Below, one piece after another: positions 1 through 5,277 of a stretch of DNA of 5,290 nt. The notes below the pieces were generated by a model. That model saw only the letters and a list, made by a program, of their open reading frames with translations, did not search any database and was not told the DNA's origin. Made by a program: the position numbers and the translations under genes. Origin of the DNA: Pseudomonadota bacterium (GTDB lineage Bacteria; Pseudomonadota; Alphaproteobacteria; Rhodobacterales; Rhodobacteraceae); assembly GCA_021813645.1 (NCBI GenBank), contig JAKAJW010000391.1, positions 1-5,290 of the forward strand, written 5' to 3'. Within the stretch, counting starts at the first letter, position 1. Every line of letters begins with the position of its first letter.

Positions 1-914
1 CCGGCCCCGCGCTGAACGCGCTGAAGGACGAGATCGACGCCGCGCTGAAGGCCAAGAAGGCGGCGCTGGCCGATGCCGCGCTCGACGCCCGGCTGAAGGC
101 GGAATGGCTCGACGTCACCCTGCCCGGCCGGCCGCGGCCGCAGGGCACGATCCATCCGGTCAGCCAGGTCACCGAAGAGCTCACCGCGATCTTCGCCGAC
201 ATGGGCTTCGCCGTCGCCGAAGGTCCGCAGATCGAAACCGACTGGTACAATTTCGACGCGCTCAACATCCCGCCGGAACATCCGGCGCGGCAGGAGCACG
301 ACACTTTCTTCATGGCCCGCCCCGAAGGCGCCAACCGGCCGCCGCATGTGCTGCGCACCCATACCTCGCCGGTGCAGATCCGGGCGATGACGGCCCAGGG
401 CGCGCCGATCCGGGTGATCGCGCCGGGCCGCGTCTACCGGATGGACATGGACCAGACCCATGCGCCGATGTTCCACCAGGTCGAGGGGCTGGCGATCGAC
501 CGCGACCTGTCGATGGCCAATCTGAAATGGGTGCTGGAGGAATTCTTCTCGGCCTATTTCGGCACCAAGGTGAAGACCCGCTTCCGCGCCTCGCATTTCC
601 CCTTCACCGAACCCTCGGCCGAAGTCGACATCCAGTGTTCCTGGGTCGACGGCCAACTGCGGATCGGCCAGGGCGAGGGCTGGATGGAAGTGCTGGGCTC
701 TGGCATGGTGCATCCCAAGGTGCTGGCCGCCGCCGGGGTCGACCCCACCGAATGGCAGGGCTTCGCCTTCGGCATGGGAATCGACCGGATCGCCATGCTG
801 AAATACGGCATTCCCGACCTGCGCGCCTTCTTCGAAAGCGACCTGCGCTGGCTGCGCCACTACGGCTTCGCCGCGCTCGACGTGCCGACGCTGCACGGCG
901 GGATCAACCGCTAA
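1..914 (+). CDS. pheS: Phenylalanyl-tRNA synthetase alpha subunit (5' part missing)
   Basis: Catalytic alpha chain of the (alpha-beta)2 enzyme that attaches phenylalanine to tRNA-Phe in the cytoplasm. The frame is open from the left edge (first whole codon at base 3) to TAA at 912-914, giving 303 visible residues. Family members of this type have roughly 350-360, so about 50-60 N-terminal residues lie outside. Visible residues 1-35 are the end of the charged helical (coiled-coil) tRNA-binding arm. The class II synthetase core follows: motif 2 with GRVYR (142-146) and FHQVEG (157-162), the FPFTEPS segment (199-205) of the Phe pocket, and motif 3 GFAFGMGIDR (253-262). The alanine in GFAFG (A255) matches the wild-type pocket residue, corresponding to Ala294 of E. 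coli. The short C-terminal extension ending LHGGINR is typical of alphaproteobacterial PheS. An internal ATG at 201 lies within conserved sequence and is not the start. The promoter is outside the window. Confidence 0.98.
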   Translation, partial: GPALNALKDEIDAALKAKKAALADAALDARLKAEWLDVTLPGRPRPQGTIHPVSQVTEELTAIFADMGFAVAEGPQIETDWYNFDALNIPPEHPARQEHDTFFMARPEGANRPPHVLRTHTSPVQIRAMTAQGAPIRVIAPGRVYRMDMDQTHAPMFHQVEGLAIDRDLSMANLKWVLEEFFSAYFGTKVKTRFRASHFPFTEPSAEVDIQCSWVDGQLRIGQGEGWMEVLGSGMVHPKVLAAAGVDPTEWQGFAFGMGIDRIAMLKYGIPDLRAFFESDLRWLRHYGFAALDVPTLHGGINR

Positions 915-938
915 CCGCCGCCCAAAACCAAGAGCCGG

Positions 939-975
939 CCGCCGCCCGCTTCCCGTCGCCCGGCTCGGGCGGCGG
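939..975 (+). terminator. Strong GC hairpin after pheS, possible terminator
   Basis: CCGCCGCCCG (939-948) is exactly complementary to CGGGCGGCGG (966-975), giving a perfect 10-bp stem with a 17-nt loop, 24 nt past the pheS stop. No T-tract follows (next bases ATCTCGCCG), so it is not a canonical intrinsic terminator. It could still slow polymerase, protect the pheS mRNA 3' end, or be a by-product of GC-rich sequence. The stem is seen; the terminator role is inferred. Confidence 0.35.
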
Positions 976-996
976 ATCTCGCCGTGCCGCGCCGTC

Positions 997-1010
997 GCCG
1001 CTTCGGCGGC
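997..1010 (+). other. Hairpin with C(UUCG)G tetraloop
   Basis: GCCGC (997-1001) pairs with GCGGC (1006-1010) around a TTCG loop. In RNA this is the very stable C(UUCG)G tetraloop, present only if the + strand is transcribed. It is the second of three hairpins in a row after pheS. No function is assigned. Confidence 0.4.
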
Positions 1011-1016
1011 CTGCAG

Positions 1017-1031
1017 CTTGCGGCCCGCAAG
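1017..1031. other. Short inverted repeat CTTGCG/CGCAAG
   Basis: CTTGCG (1017-1022) and CGCAAG (1026-1031) form a perfect 6-bp stem with a GCC loop. It is the third hairpin of the post-pheS cluster and is also symmetric enough to be a protein-binding DNA dyad. The role is unknown. Confidence 0.35.
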
Positions 1032-1038
1032 ACCGCGG

Positions 1039-1082
1039 TGAAATGCGGTGTCAAATCGGTGCGAAATCGGTGCTTTATCGGT
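1039..1082. repeat. 11-bp tandem repeat, four units
   Basis: Four consecutive 11-bp units are visible: TGAAATGCGGT (1039-1049), GTCAAATCGGT (1050-1060), GCGAAATCGGT (1061-1071) and GCTTTATCGGT (1072-1082). A degenerate partial unit, ATTCCGGT (1083-1090), follows. The shared core is AAATCGGT, and the second and third units differ at only two positions. The period is close to one helical turn, so the units would lie on the same DNA face. The patch is more AT-rich than its surroundings. The repetition is seen directly; any role, such as a binding-site array, is inference. Confidence 0.6.
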
Positions 1083-1158
1083 ATTCCGGTTTCGGCGCCT
1101 TTTCAAAGGCTTGCCGGCATGCGGCCGGCGCCGGGCCGGGCCGAGCGCACGTCGCCTT

Positions 1159-1180
1159 CGGACTTCGGTAACGAAGTCTG
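1159..1180 (+). other. Hairpin with GTAA (GNRA-type) loop
   Basis: GACTTCG (1161-1167) and CGAAGTC (1172-1178) form a perfect 7-bp stem around GTAA. On the + strand it extends to 9 bp through a G1160-U1179 wobble and a C1159-G1180 pair; on the minus strand the wobble becomes a C-A mismatch. The GUAA loop is a GNRA tetraloop only in + strand RNA. Its minus-strand position, a few bases past the stop of the small frame ending at 1185, would also suit a 3'-end hairpin for that gene. No T-tract follows on either strand. Confidence 0.45.
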
Positions 1181-1184
1181 GCGG

Positions 1185-1328
1185 CTACTGCAGCGAGATG
1201 CTGAGCAGCTGGAAGGCCCGCTCGGCGGCGGAGCTCCACACCAGAAGCACGGTAACGGCCATCAGGGCGCAGAGCAGCGCGGGCTGCATCGGCCGGCGAT
1301 CGGAAGGGATATCAAGCATTCTGTCCAT
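1185..1328 (-). CDS. Possible small single-pass membrane protein
   Basis: Not a family I recognise. Read from ATG at 1328, the product has 47 residues: a short charged N-terminus (MDRMLDIPSDRR), then one hydrophobic segment at about residues 15-32 (QPALLCALMAVTVLLVW), then a short tail ending SISLQ. This fits a small inner-membrane protein with its N-terminus in the cytoplasm. Third codon positions from about residue 10 onward are almost all G or C, as in real genes of this genome, and second positions are rich in T, as in membrane segments. Against it are the lack of a clear ribosome-binding site and the uncertain start: ATGs also lie at 1346 and 1319, and the frame is open back to 1403. It runs opposite to all its neighbours. 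A TATAGA (1341-1336) just upstream could be a -10 element but has no -35 partner. Confidence 0.42.
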   Translation of the reverse strand: MDRMLDIPSDRRPMQPALLCALMAVTVLLVWSSAAERAFQLLSISLQ

Positions 1329-1396
1329 GCCGTGATCTATAGCCATTATGATTAAGGCAGAATACGTCTTTTCCGGGGCGTGCCGGCAACTCTCCG

Positions 1397-1411
1397 TTTC
1401 CACTTGGGAAA
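1397..1411. promoter_or_regulatory. Inverted repeat TTTCC-N5-GGAAA
   Basis: TTTCC (1397-1401) and GGAAA (1407-1411) form a perfect dyad with a 5-bp spacer in the pheT upstream region. Its symmetry and spacing would suit a dimeric DNA-binding protein, but a 5-bp arm can arise by chance and I recognise no known operator. Confidence 0.2.
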
Positions 1412-1474
1412 TCCGCGTCTGGTCTGGCCCCGCCCGGATCCGGCCCGGCCTCCGGACCGGTTCTGGCGCGGCCC

Positions 1475-1503
1475 TTTCCCTTGCCGGCGCTTTGCGCTAA
1501 TCC
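1475..1503 (+). promoter_or_regulatory. pheT: Weak promoter candidate for pheT
   Basis: TTTCCC (1475-1480) and TAATCC (1498-1503) are separated by 17 bp and placed like the stronger candidates before ychF and the tRNA (each CTT...N17...CTA). The match to the sigma70 consensus is poor. It would give a leader of roughly 35-40 nt containing the 11-bp duplication at 1511-1532. An alternative start region is the AT-richer patch with TATGAT at 1347-1352, which has no good -35. Confidence 0.22.
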
Positions 1504-1510
1504 CCAGGCC

Positions 1511-1532
1511 CGAGACGCATCCGAGACGCACC
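1511..1532. repeat. 11-bp direct duplication upstream of pheT
   Basis: CGAGACGCATC (1511-1521) is followed directly by CGAGACGCACC (1522-1532), 10 of 11 positions identical. It ends 13 bp before the pheT start codon and would lie in the pheT mRNA leader. The period equals that of the unrelated array at 1039-1082. Function unknown. Confidence 0.55.
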
Positions 1533-1545
1533 CCGGGGGTTCGGC

Positions 1546-3966
1546 ATGAAATTCACCCTGTCCTGGCTGAAGGATCACCTCGAGACCGAGGCGACGCTGG
1601 CCGAGATCTGCGAAGCGCTGACCGACCTCGGGCTGGAGGTGGAAGAGGTTTCCGACCCCGCCGACCGGCTTGGCAGCTTCCGTATCTGCCGCGTGATCGA
1701 AGCCGTGCAGCACCCCAACGCCGACCGGCTAAGGGTTTGCCGCGTCGAAACTTTCCCCGAAGGTCCCGGCGGCCGCGCGGAAGAGGTGCAGGTGGTCTGC
1801 GGCGCCCCCAACGCCCGCACCGGCCTGGTCGGCGTCTTCGCCCCGGTCGGCACCCATGTGCCGGGCACCGGCGTCGATCTGAAGGCCGGCGTGATCCGAG
1901 GCGTCGAAAGCAACGGGATGCTCTGTTCGGAGCGCGAGCTGGAACTGTCGGACAACCACGACGGCATCATCGACCTGCCCGCCGACGCCCCGCTGGGCAC
2001 GCGCTTCATCGACTGGAAGGGTCTGAACGACCCGATGATCTACATCAAGATCACCCCGAACCGGCCGGATGCGCTCGGCGTCCGCGGCGTGGCGCGCGAT
2101 CTGGCGGCCCGCGGCCTCGGCCGGCTGAAGCCGCAGAGCATCGACCCGGTGCCGGGCCGTTTCGCCGCCCCGATCCGGGTCGAGATCGACCCGGCCCTGA
2201 AGCAGAAGGGCTGCCCGCTCTTCGCCGGCCGGGTGATCCGCGGCGTGAAGAACGGCCCCTCCCCCGCCTGGTTGCAGGCCCGGCTCAAGGCGATCGGGCT
2301 CCGGCCGATCTCGGCGCTGGTCGATATCACCAACTTCTTCACCTTCGACCAGAACCGTCCGCTGCACGTCTTCGACGCCGCCAAGGTCAAGGGCGGGGTG
2401 CTGCGCATCCATCCTGCCGAGGGCGGGGAGACGCTGCTGGCGCTGGACGGCAAGACCTATGGCTTCGCGCAGGGAATGATGGCGATTTCCGACGCCAGCG
2501 GCCCGGAATCGATCGCCGGCATCATGGGCGGCGAGGCCTCCGGCTGCACCGAGGAGACCACGGAGGTCTTCCTGGAAAGCGCCTATTGGGATCCGATCAC
2601 GGTGGCGACCACCGGCCGGGCGCTGAAAATCAACTCCGACGCGCGCTACCGGTTCGAACGCGGCGTCGACCCCGAGTTCACCCTGCCCGGCCTGGAAGCC
2701 GCGACCCGGATGATCCTCGAGCTTTGCGGTGGCGAGGCCTCCGAGGTCGTGCTGGACGGCGCGGTTCCCGACACCGCGCGTGGCTACCGGCTCGACCCCG
2801 CGCGGGTGCAGTCGCTGGTCGGCATGGCGATCCCGGCCGAAGAGCAGCGCCGCACGCTGGAGGCGCTCGGCTTCCGGCTCGACGGCGATCAGGCCTTCCC
2901 GCCCTCCTGGCGGCCCGACATCCTCGGCGAGGCCGATCTGGTGGAAGAGGTCGCCCGAATCGCTTCGCTGACCAAGCTCGAAGGCAAGCCGATGCCGCGC
3001 ACCCAGGCCGGCGTGCCGCGGCCGATCCTGACCGCGCAGCAATTGCGCGAGCGCGCCGCCCGGCGGACGCTGGTCGCGCTCGGCTACAACGAATGCGTCA
3101 GCTACAGCTTCATCGACGCCGCCGCGGCCGCCCTGTTCGGCGGCGGCCAGGAGGTTCTGCGGCTGGAAAACCCGATTTCGTCGGAAATGACCCATATGCG
3201 GCCGGACCTGCTGCCCGGCCTGCTGCAGGCCGCCGCCCGCAACCAGGCGCGCGGCTTCATGGATCTGGCGCTCTGCGAGATCGGCCCCGCCTTCCACGGC
3301 GGCGAGCCGGGCGAGCAGCATCTGCAGGCCGCCGGCCTTCTGGTCGGCGCCAGCGCCTCGCGCGACCCCTATGGCTCGCGCCGGCCGGTCGACCTCTACG
3401 ATGCCAAGGCCGACGCCGAGGCGGTGCTGGCCGCGCTCGGCGCGCCGGCGAAGGTTCAGATCGACCGCAAGACGGATGGCTGGTGGCATCCCGGCCGCTC
3501 GGGCCGGATGACGCTGGGCCCGAATGCGTTGGCGGTGTTCGGCGAACTTCACCCGAAGGTGCTGAAGGCGCTCGACGTGAAGGGGCCGGCGGTGGCCTTC
3601 ACCGTTCTGGTCGCCAATGTGCCGATGCCGAAGGGCAAGACCACGACGCGGCCGGCGCTGGCCCTTTCGGGCCTGCAGGCGGTGGAGCGCGACTTCGCCT
3701 TCGTCGTCGACGCCCAGGTGGAAGCGCTGAGCCTGGTGAACGCGGCCCAGGGCGCCGACAAGGCGCTGATCGAGCGGGTGACGGTGTTCGACCAATTCGC
3801 CGGCGAGAAGGCCGAGGCGCAGATGGGCCCCGGCAAGAAGTCGATCGCGCTGAGCGTGCGGCTGCAGCCGACCGACAAGACGCTGACCGACGCCGAGATC
3901 GAGGCAGTCAGTGCCAAGATCGTCGAAAAGGTCGCCAAGGCGACGGGCGGGGTGCTGCGGGGCTGA
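1546..3966 (+). CDS. pheT: Phenylalanyl-tRNA synthetase beta subunit
   Basis: Beta chain of the (alpha-beta)2 PheRS. It binds tRNA-Phe and hydrolyses mischarged Tyr-tRNA-Phe. At 806 residues it is the usual full length. It starts with the family N-terminus (MKFTLSWLKDHL), so ATG 1546 is secure although the ribosome site is only a G-run (1535-1539). Approximate domains in order: EMAPII-like tRNA-binding OB fold (40-155; HPNADRL at 57-63, CGAPN at 85-89), B3/B4 editing domain (about 210-380), B5 domain (about 408-480; DLVEEVARI at 464-472), catalytic-like core (about 490-690), and the C-terminal FDX-ACB tRNA-binding domain (about 709-806; VERDFAFVVD at 713-722). Editing-site residues seem intact: H274 in PLHVFD and E330 in GGEASG, which align with the His and Glu of the E. 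coli editing pocket. The KINSDARYRFERGVDP segment (361-376) is typical of alphaproteobacteria. The gene lies 631 bp after pheS and 77 bp before ychF. Confidence 0.98.
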   Translation: MKFTLSWLKDHLETEATLAEICEALTDLGLEVEEVSDPADRLGSFRICRVIEAVQHPNADRLRVCRVETFPEGPGGRAEEVQVVCGAPNARTGLVGVFAPVGTHVPGTGVDLKAGVIRGVESNGMLCSERELELSDNHDGIIDLPADAPLGTRFIDWKGLNDPMIYIKITPNRPDALGVRGVARDLAARGLGRLKPQSIDPVPGRFAAPIRVEIDPALKQKGCPLFAGRVIRGVKNGPSPAWLQARLKAIGLRPISALVDITNFFTFDQNRPLHVFDAAKVKGGVLRIHPAEGGETLLALDGKTYGFAQGMMAISDASGPESIAGIMGGEASGCTEETTEVFLESAYWDPITVATTGRALKINSDARYRFERGVDPEFTLPGLEAATRMILELCGGEASEVVLDGAVPDTARGYRLDPARVQSLVGMAIPAEEQRRTLEALGFRLDGDQAFPPSWRPDILGEADLVEEVARIASLTKLEGKPMPRTQAGVPRPILTAQQLRERAARRTLVALGYNECVSYSFIDAAAAALFGGGQEVLRLENPISSEMTHMRPDLLPGLLQAAARNQARGFMDLALCEIGPAFHGGEPGEQHLQAAGLLVGASASRDPYGSRRPVDLYDAKADAEAVLAALGAPAKVQIDRKTDGWWHPGRSGRMTLGPNALAVFGELHPKVLKALDVKGPAVAFTVLVANVPMPKGKTTTRPALALSGLQAVERDFAFVVDAQVEALSLVNAAQGADKALIERVTVFDQFAGEKAEAQMGPGKKSIALSVRLQPTDKTLTDAEIEAVSAKIVEKVAKATGGVLRG

Positions 3967-3989
3967 TCCCGCCGCCCCGCGGGCCCGGC

Positions 3990-4018
3990 TTGATCCTGCC
4001 GCGCCGCTCCCCTAGAAG
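3990..4018 (+). promoter_or_regulatory. ychF: Candidate sigma70-type promoter for ychF
   Basis: TTGATC (3990-3995; matches TTGA of the -35 consensus) and TAGAAG (4013-4018; TA-AA pattern of the -10) are separated by 17 bp. Transcription would start near 4025, giving a leader of about 19 nt that carries the strong ribosome site at 4031-4040. The -10 lies within the hairpin at 4000-4025, so only one of the two may matter in a given transcript. Inferred from spacing and position. Confidence 0.42.
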
Positions 4019-4025
4019 CGGCGCG
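4000..4025 (+). terminator. 9-bp GC hairpin between pheT and ychF
   Basis: CGCGCCGCT (4000-4008) pairs perfectly with AGCGGCGCG (4017-4025) around an 8-nt loop (CCCCTAGA). It begins 34 nt past the pheT stop. Only TT then GCC follows, so it lacks the T-tract of a standard terminator. It could end or attenuate pheT transcription, or be a processing point between the two messages. The stem is certain; the role is inferred. Confidence 0.4.
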
Positions 4026-4030
4026 TTGCC

Positions 4031-4040
4031 GGAGAGGTGA
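4031..4040 (+). promoter_or_regulatory. ychF: Ribosome-binding site of ychF
   Basis: GGAGAGGTGA precedes the ATG at 4044 and contains both GGAG and GAGGTGA, strong matches to the anti-Shine-Dalgarno. It favours the ATG at 4044 over the in-frame ATG at 4056, which would remove the conserved MGFK start. Confidence 0.75.
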
Positions 4041-4043
4041 GAT

Positions 4044-5141
4044 ATGGGCTTTAAGATGGGCATCGTCGGCCTGCCGAACGTCGGCAAGTCGACGCTCTTC
4101 AACGCGTTGACGCGGACCGCCGCGGCGCAGGCGGCGAACTTCCCGTTCTGCACCATCGAGCCCAATGTGGGCGAGGTGGCGGTGCCCGACAAGCGGCTCG
4201 AGGTGCTGGCGCAGATTGCCGGCTCCAAGCAGATCATTCCGACCCGGATGACCTTCGTCGACATCGCCGGGCTGGTGCGCGGCGCCTCGAAGGGCGAAGG
4301 GCTCGGCAACCAGTTCCTCGCCAATATCCGCGAATGCGACGCCATCGCCCATGTGCTGCGCTGCTTCGAGGATGGCGACATCACGCATGTCGAAGGCAAG
4401 ATCGACCCGATCGCCGATGCCGAGACGATCGAGACCGAGCTGATGCTGGCCGATCTGGAATCGATCGAGCGGCGGCTGCCGAACCTCGCCCGCAAGGTGC
4501 GCGGCGGCGACAAGGAGGCGGTCGATCAGGAGCGCCTGCTAAAGGCCGCCCAGGCCGCGCTGGAGGCCGGCAAGCCCGCGCGCATGGTGGCAGTCGCCGC
4601 TGACGACCGCCGCGCCTGGGAGATCCTGCAGCTGCTCACCGCCAAGCCGGTGCTCTATGTCTGCAATGTCGAGGAGGCCTCGGCCGCCTCCGGCAACGGG
4701 CTGTCCGCCAAGGTGGCGGAGATGGCCAAGGCGCAGGGCGCCGCGACGGTGGTGATCTCGGCGCGCATCGAGGAAGAGATCAGCCAATTGCCGGACGAAG
4801 AGCAGGCGATGTTCCTCGAAGAAATGGGCCTGCACGAGGCCGGCCTCGACCGGCTGATCCGGGCCGGCTACGCGCTGCTCGGGCTGGAGACCTTCTTCAC
4901 CGTCGGCCCGAAGGAGGCGCGGGCCTGGACGATCGCCAAGGGAACGCTGGCGCCCCAGGCCGCGGGGGTGATCCACGGCGACTTCGAAAAGGGCTTCATC
5001 CGCGCCGAGACGATCGGCTACGCCGACTATGTCGCGGGCAAGGGCGAGGCCGGCGCCAAGGAGGCCGGCAAGTTCCGGGTGGAAGGCAAGGGGTACGAGG
5101 TGCAGGACGGCGACGTGCTGCATTTCCTGTTCAACGCCTGA
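4044..5141 (+). CDS. ychF: Redox-responsive ribosome-associated ATPase YchF (OBG family)
   Basis: YchF (OLA1 in eukaryotes) is a universally conserved P-loop NTPase of the OBG family that binds ribosomes and usually prefers ATP over GTP. It is linked to translation and negative control of the oxidative-stress response. The product has 365 residues, the normal length. Visible motifs: P-loop GLPNVGKST (9-17); the G2 region around NFPFCTIEPN (32-41); the Walker B/G3 motif DIAGL (73-77) followed by VRGASKGEGLGNQFL; and CFED-DITHVEG (107-118), a YchF signature. The G4 position reads NVEE (208-211) instead of NKxD, the change associated with relaxed base specificity and ATP use. The C-terminal TGS domain spans about 283-365 (HGDFEKGFIRAE at 311-322, ending DVLHFLFNA). 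Residue 312 is Gly where many homologues have Thr or Ser (H[TS]DFEKGF), probably neutral. Residues about 130-200 are charged and helical, as expected for the family's coiled-coil insertion. It probably has its own promoter at 3990-4018. No pth neighbour, a common ychF partner, is visible. Confidence 0.97.
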   Translation: MGFKMGIVGLPNVGKSTLFNALTRTAAAQAANFPFCTIEPNVGEVAVPDKRLEVLAQIAGSKQIIPTRMTFVDIAGLVRGASKGEGLGNQFLANIRECDAIAHVLRCFEDGDITHVEGKIDPIADAETIETELMLADLESIERRLPNLARKVRGGDKEAVDQERLLKAAQAALEAGKPARMVAVAADDRRAWEILQLLTAKPVLYVCNVEEASAASGNGLSAKVAEMAKAQGAATVVISARIEEEISQLPDEEQAMFLEEMGLHEAGLDRLIRAGYALLGLETFFTVGPKEARAWTIAKGTLAPQAAGVIHGDFEKGFIRAETIGYADYVAGKGEAGAKEAGKFRVEGKGYEVQDGDVLHFLFNA

Positions 5142-5151
5142 GCCTTTCCCC

Positions 5152-5180
5152 TTGTCGACGCCCCGCCCCGCCGCTAAACG
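5152..5180 (+). promoter_or_regulatory. Candidate promoter of tRNA-Ser
   Basis: TTGTCG (5152-5157) and TAAACG (5175-5180) with a 17-bp spacer lie between the ychF stop and the tRNA. The layout (CTTG...N17...CTAAA) is like that before ychF. Transcription would start near 5187, almost at the mature tRNA 5' end. There is no clear terminator between ychF and the tRNA, so readthrough from ychF is also possible. Confidence 0.4.
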
Positions 5181-5187
5181 GGCAGGC

Positions 5188-5277
5188 GGAGTGGTGGCCG
5201 AGTGGTCGAAGGCACACCCCTGCTAAGGGTGCAGGCGGGAAACCGTCTCGAGGGTTCGAATCCCTTCCACTCCGCCA
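5188..5277 (+). tRNA. tRNA-Ser, anticodon GCU
   Basis: A complete 90-nt class II tRNA. The 7-bp acceptor stem pairs GGAGTGG (5188-5194) with CCACTCC (5267-5273), followed by discriminator G (5274) and an encoded CCA (5275-5277). The D-arm contains GGCCGAGTGGTCGAAGGC. The anticodon stem CACCC/GGGTG (5215-5219 and 5227-5231) encloses the loop CTGCTAA with anticodon GCT at 5222-5224, reading AGC and AGU. The long variable arm with stem GGCGG/CCGTC (one G-U pair) is diagnostic of Ser, Leu or Tyr tRNAs; with this anticodon and the G73 discriminator it is serine. The T-arm is GAGGG-TTCGAAT-CCCTT, with a G-U closing pair. Confidence 0.98.

Larger units (their letters stand above)
915..1545. other. 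Long intergenic interval between pheS and pheT
   Basis: This 631-bp stretch has no convincing + strand gene. The two + strand frames open here (984-1355 and 1048-1335) begin at GTG and give Arg/Ser/Gly-rich products with no recognisable fold, as expected of chance frames in GC-rich DNA. In order it contains three hairpins (939-1031), an 11-bp tandem repeat (1039-1082), a small dyad GCCTTT/AAAGGC (1097-1110), a long stem with a GTAA loop (1159-1180), a possible minus-strand small gene (1185-1328), and an AT-richer patch around 1308-1375. After these come an inverted repeat (1397-1411), a weak promoter candidate (1475-1503) and a second 11-bp duplication (1511-1532). Whether pheT is cotranscribed with pheS across this interval cannot be told from sequence alone. 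Confidence 0.7.

Noticed and set aside
1049..1054. A perfect TTGACA -35 hexamer on the minus strand inside the tandem repeat
   Set aside because: No acceptable -10 lies 16-18 bp downstream on that strand (CTTGCG or TCTTGC), and no gene lies in position to use it.
104..1171. A 355-codon + strand frame overlapping pheS and the interval
   Set aside because: It is out of register with the conserved PheS motifs, is Arg-rich, and runs on past the pheS stop only because stop codons are rare in GC-rich DNA.
1048..1335. A possible Phe-sensing leader peptide (VFRFRRLF, three Phe codons within seven)
   Set aside because: The frame does not stop nearby but continues to 1335, there is no run of adjacent Phe codons, and no terminator/antiterminator pair follows. 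An attenuator like that of E. coli pheST is not supported.
1729..3795. A 688-codon open minus-strand frame opposite pheT
   Set aside because: Composition (His/Arg/Gly/Ala-rich, no recognisable domains) is that of the antisense of a high-GC gene; no start context or homology features are visible.
1380..4040. An 886-codon open + strand frame overlapping pheT in another register
   Set aside because: Its product is Arg/Gly/Pro-rich low-complexity sequence, and it lies over a textbook PheT. It is a GC-rich shadow frame.
5142..5187. A terminator between ychF and tRNA-Ser
   Set aside because: Only a weak CCCG/CGGG stem is possible there, with no T-tract; it overlaps the promoter candidate.
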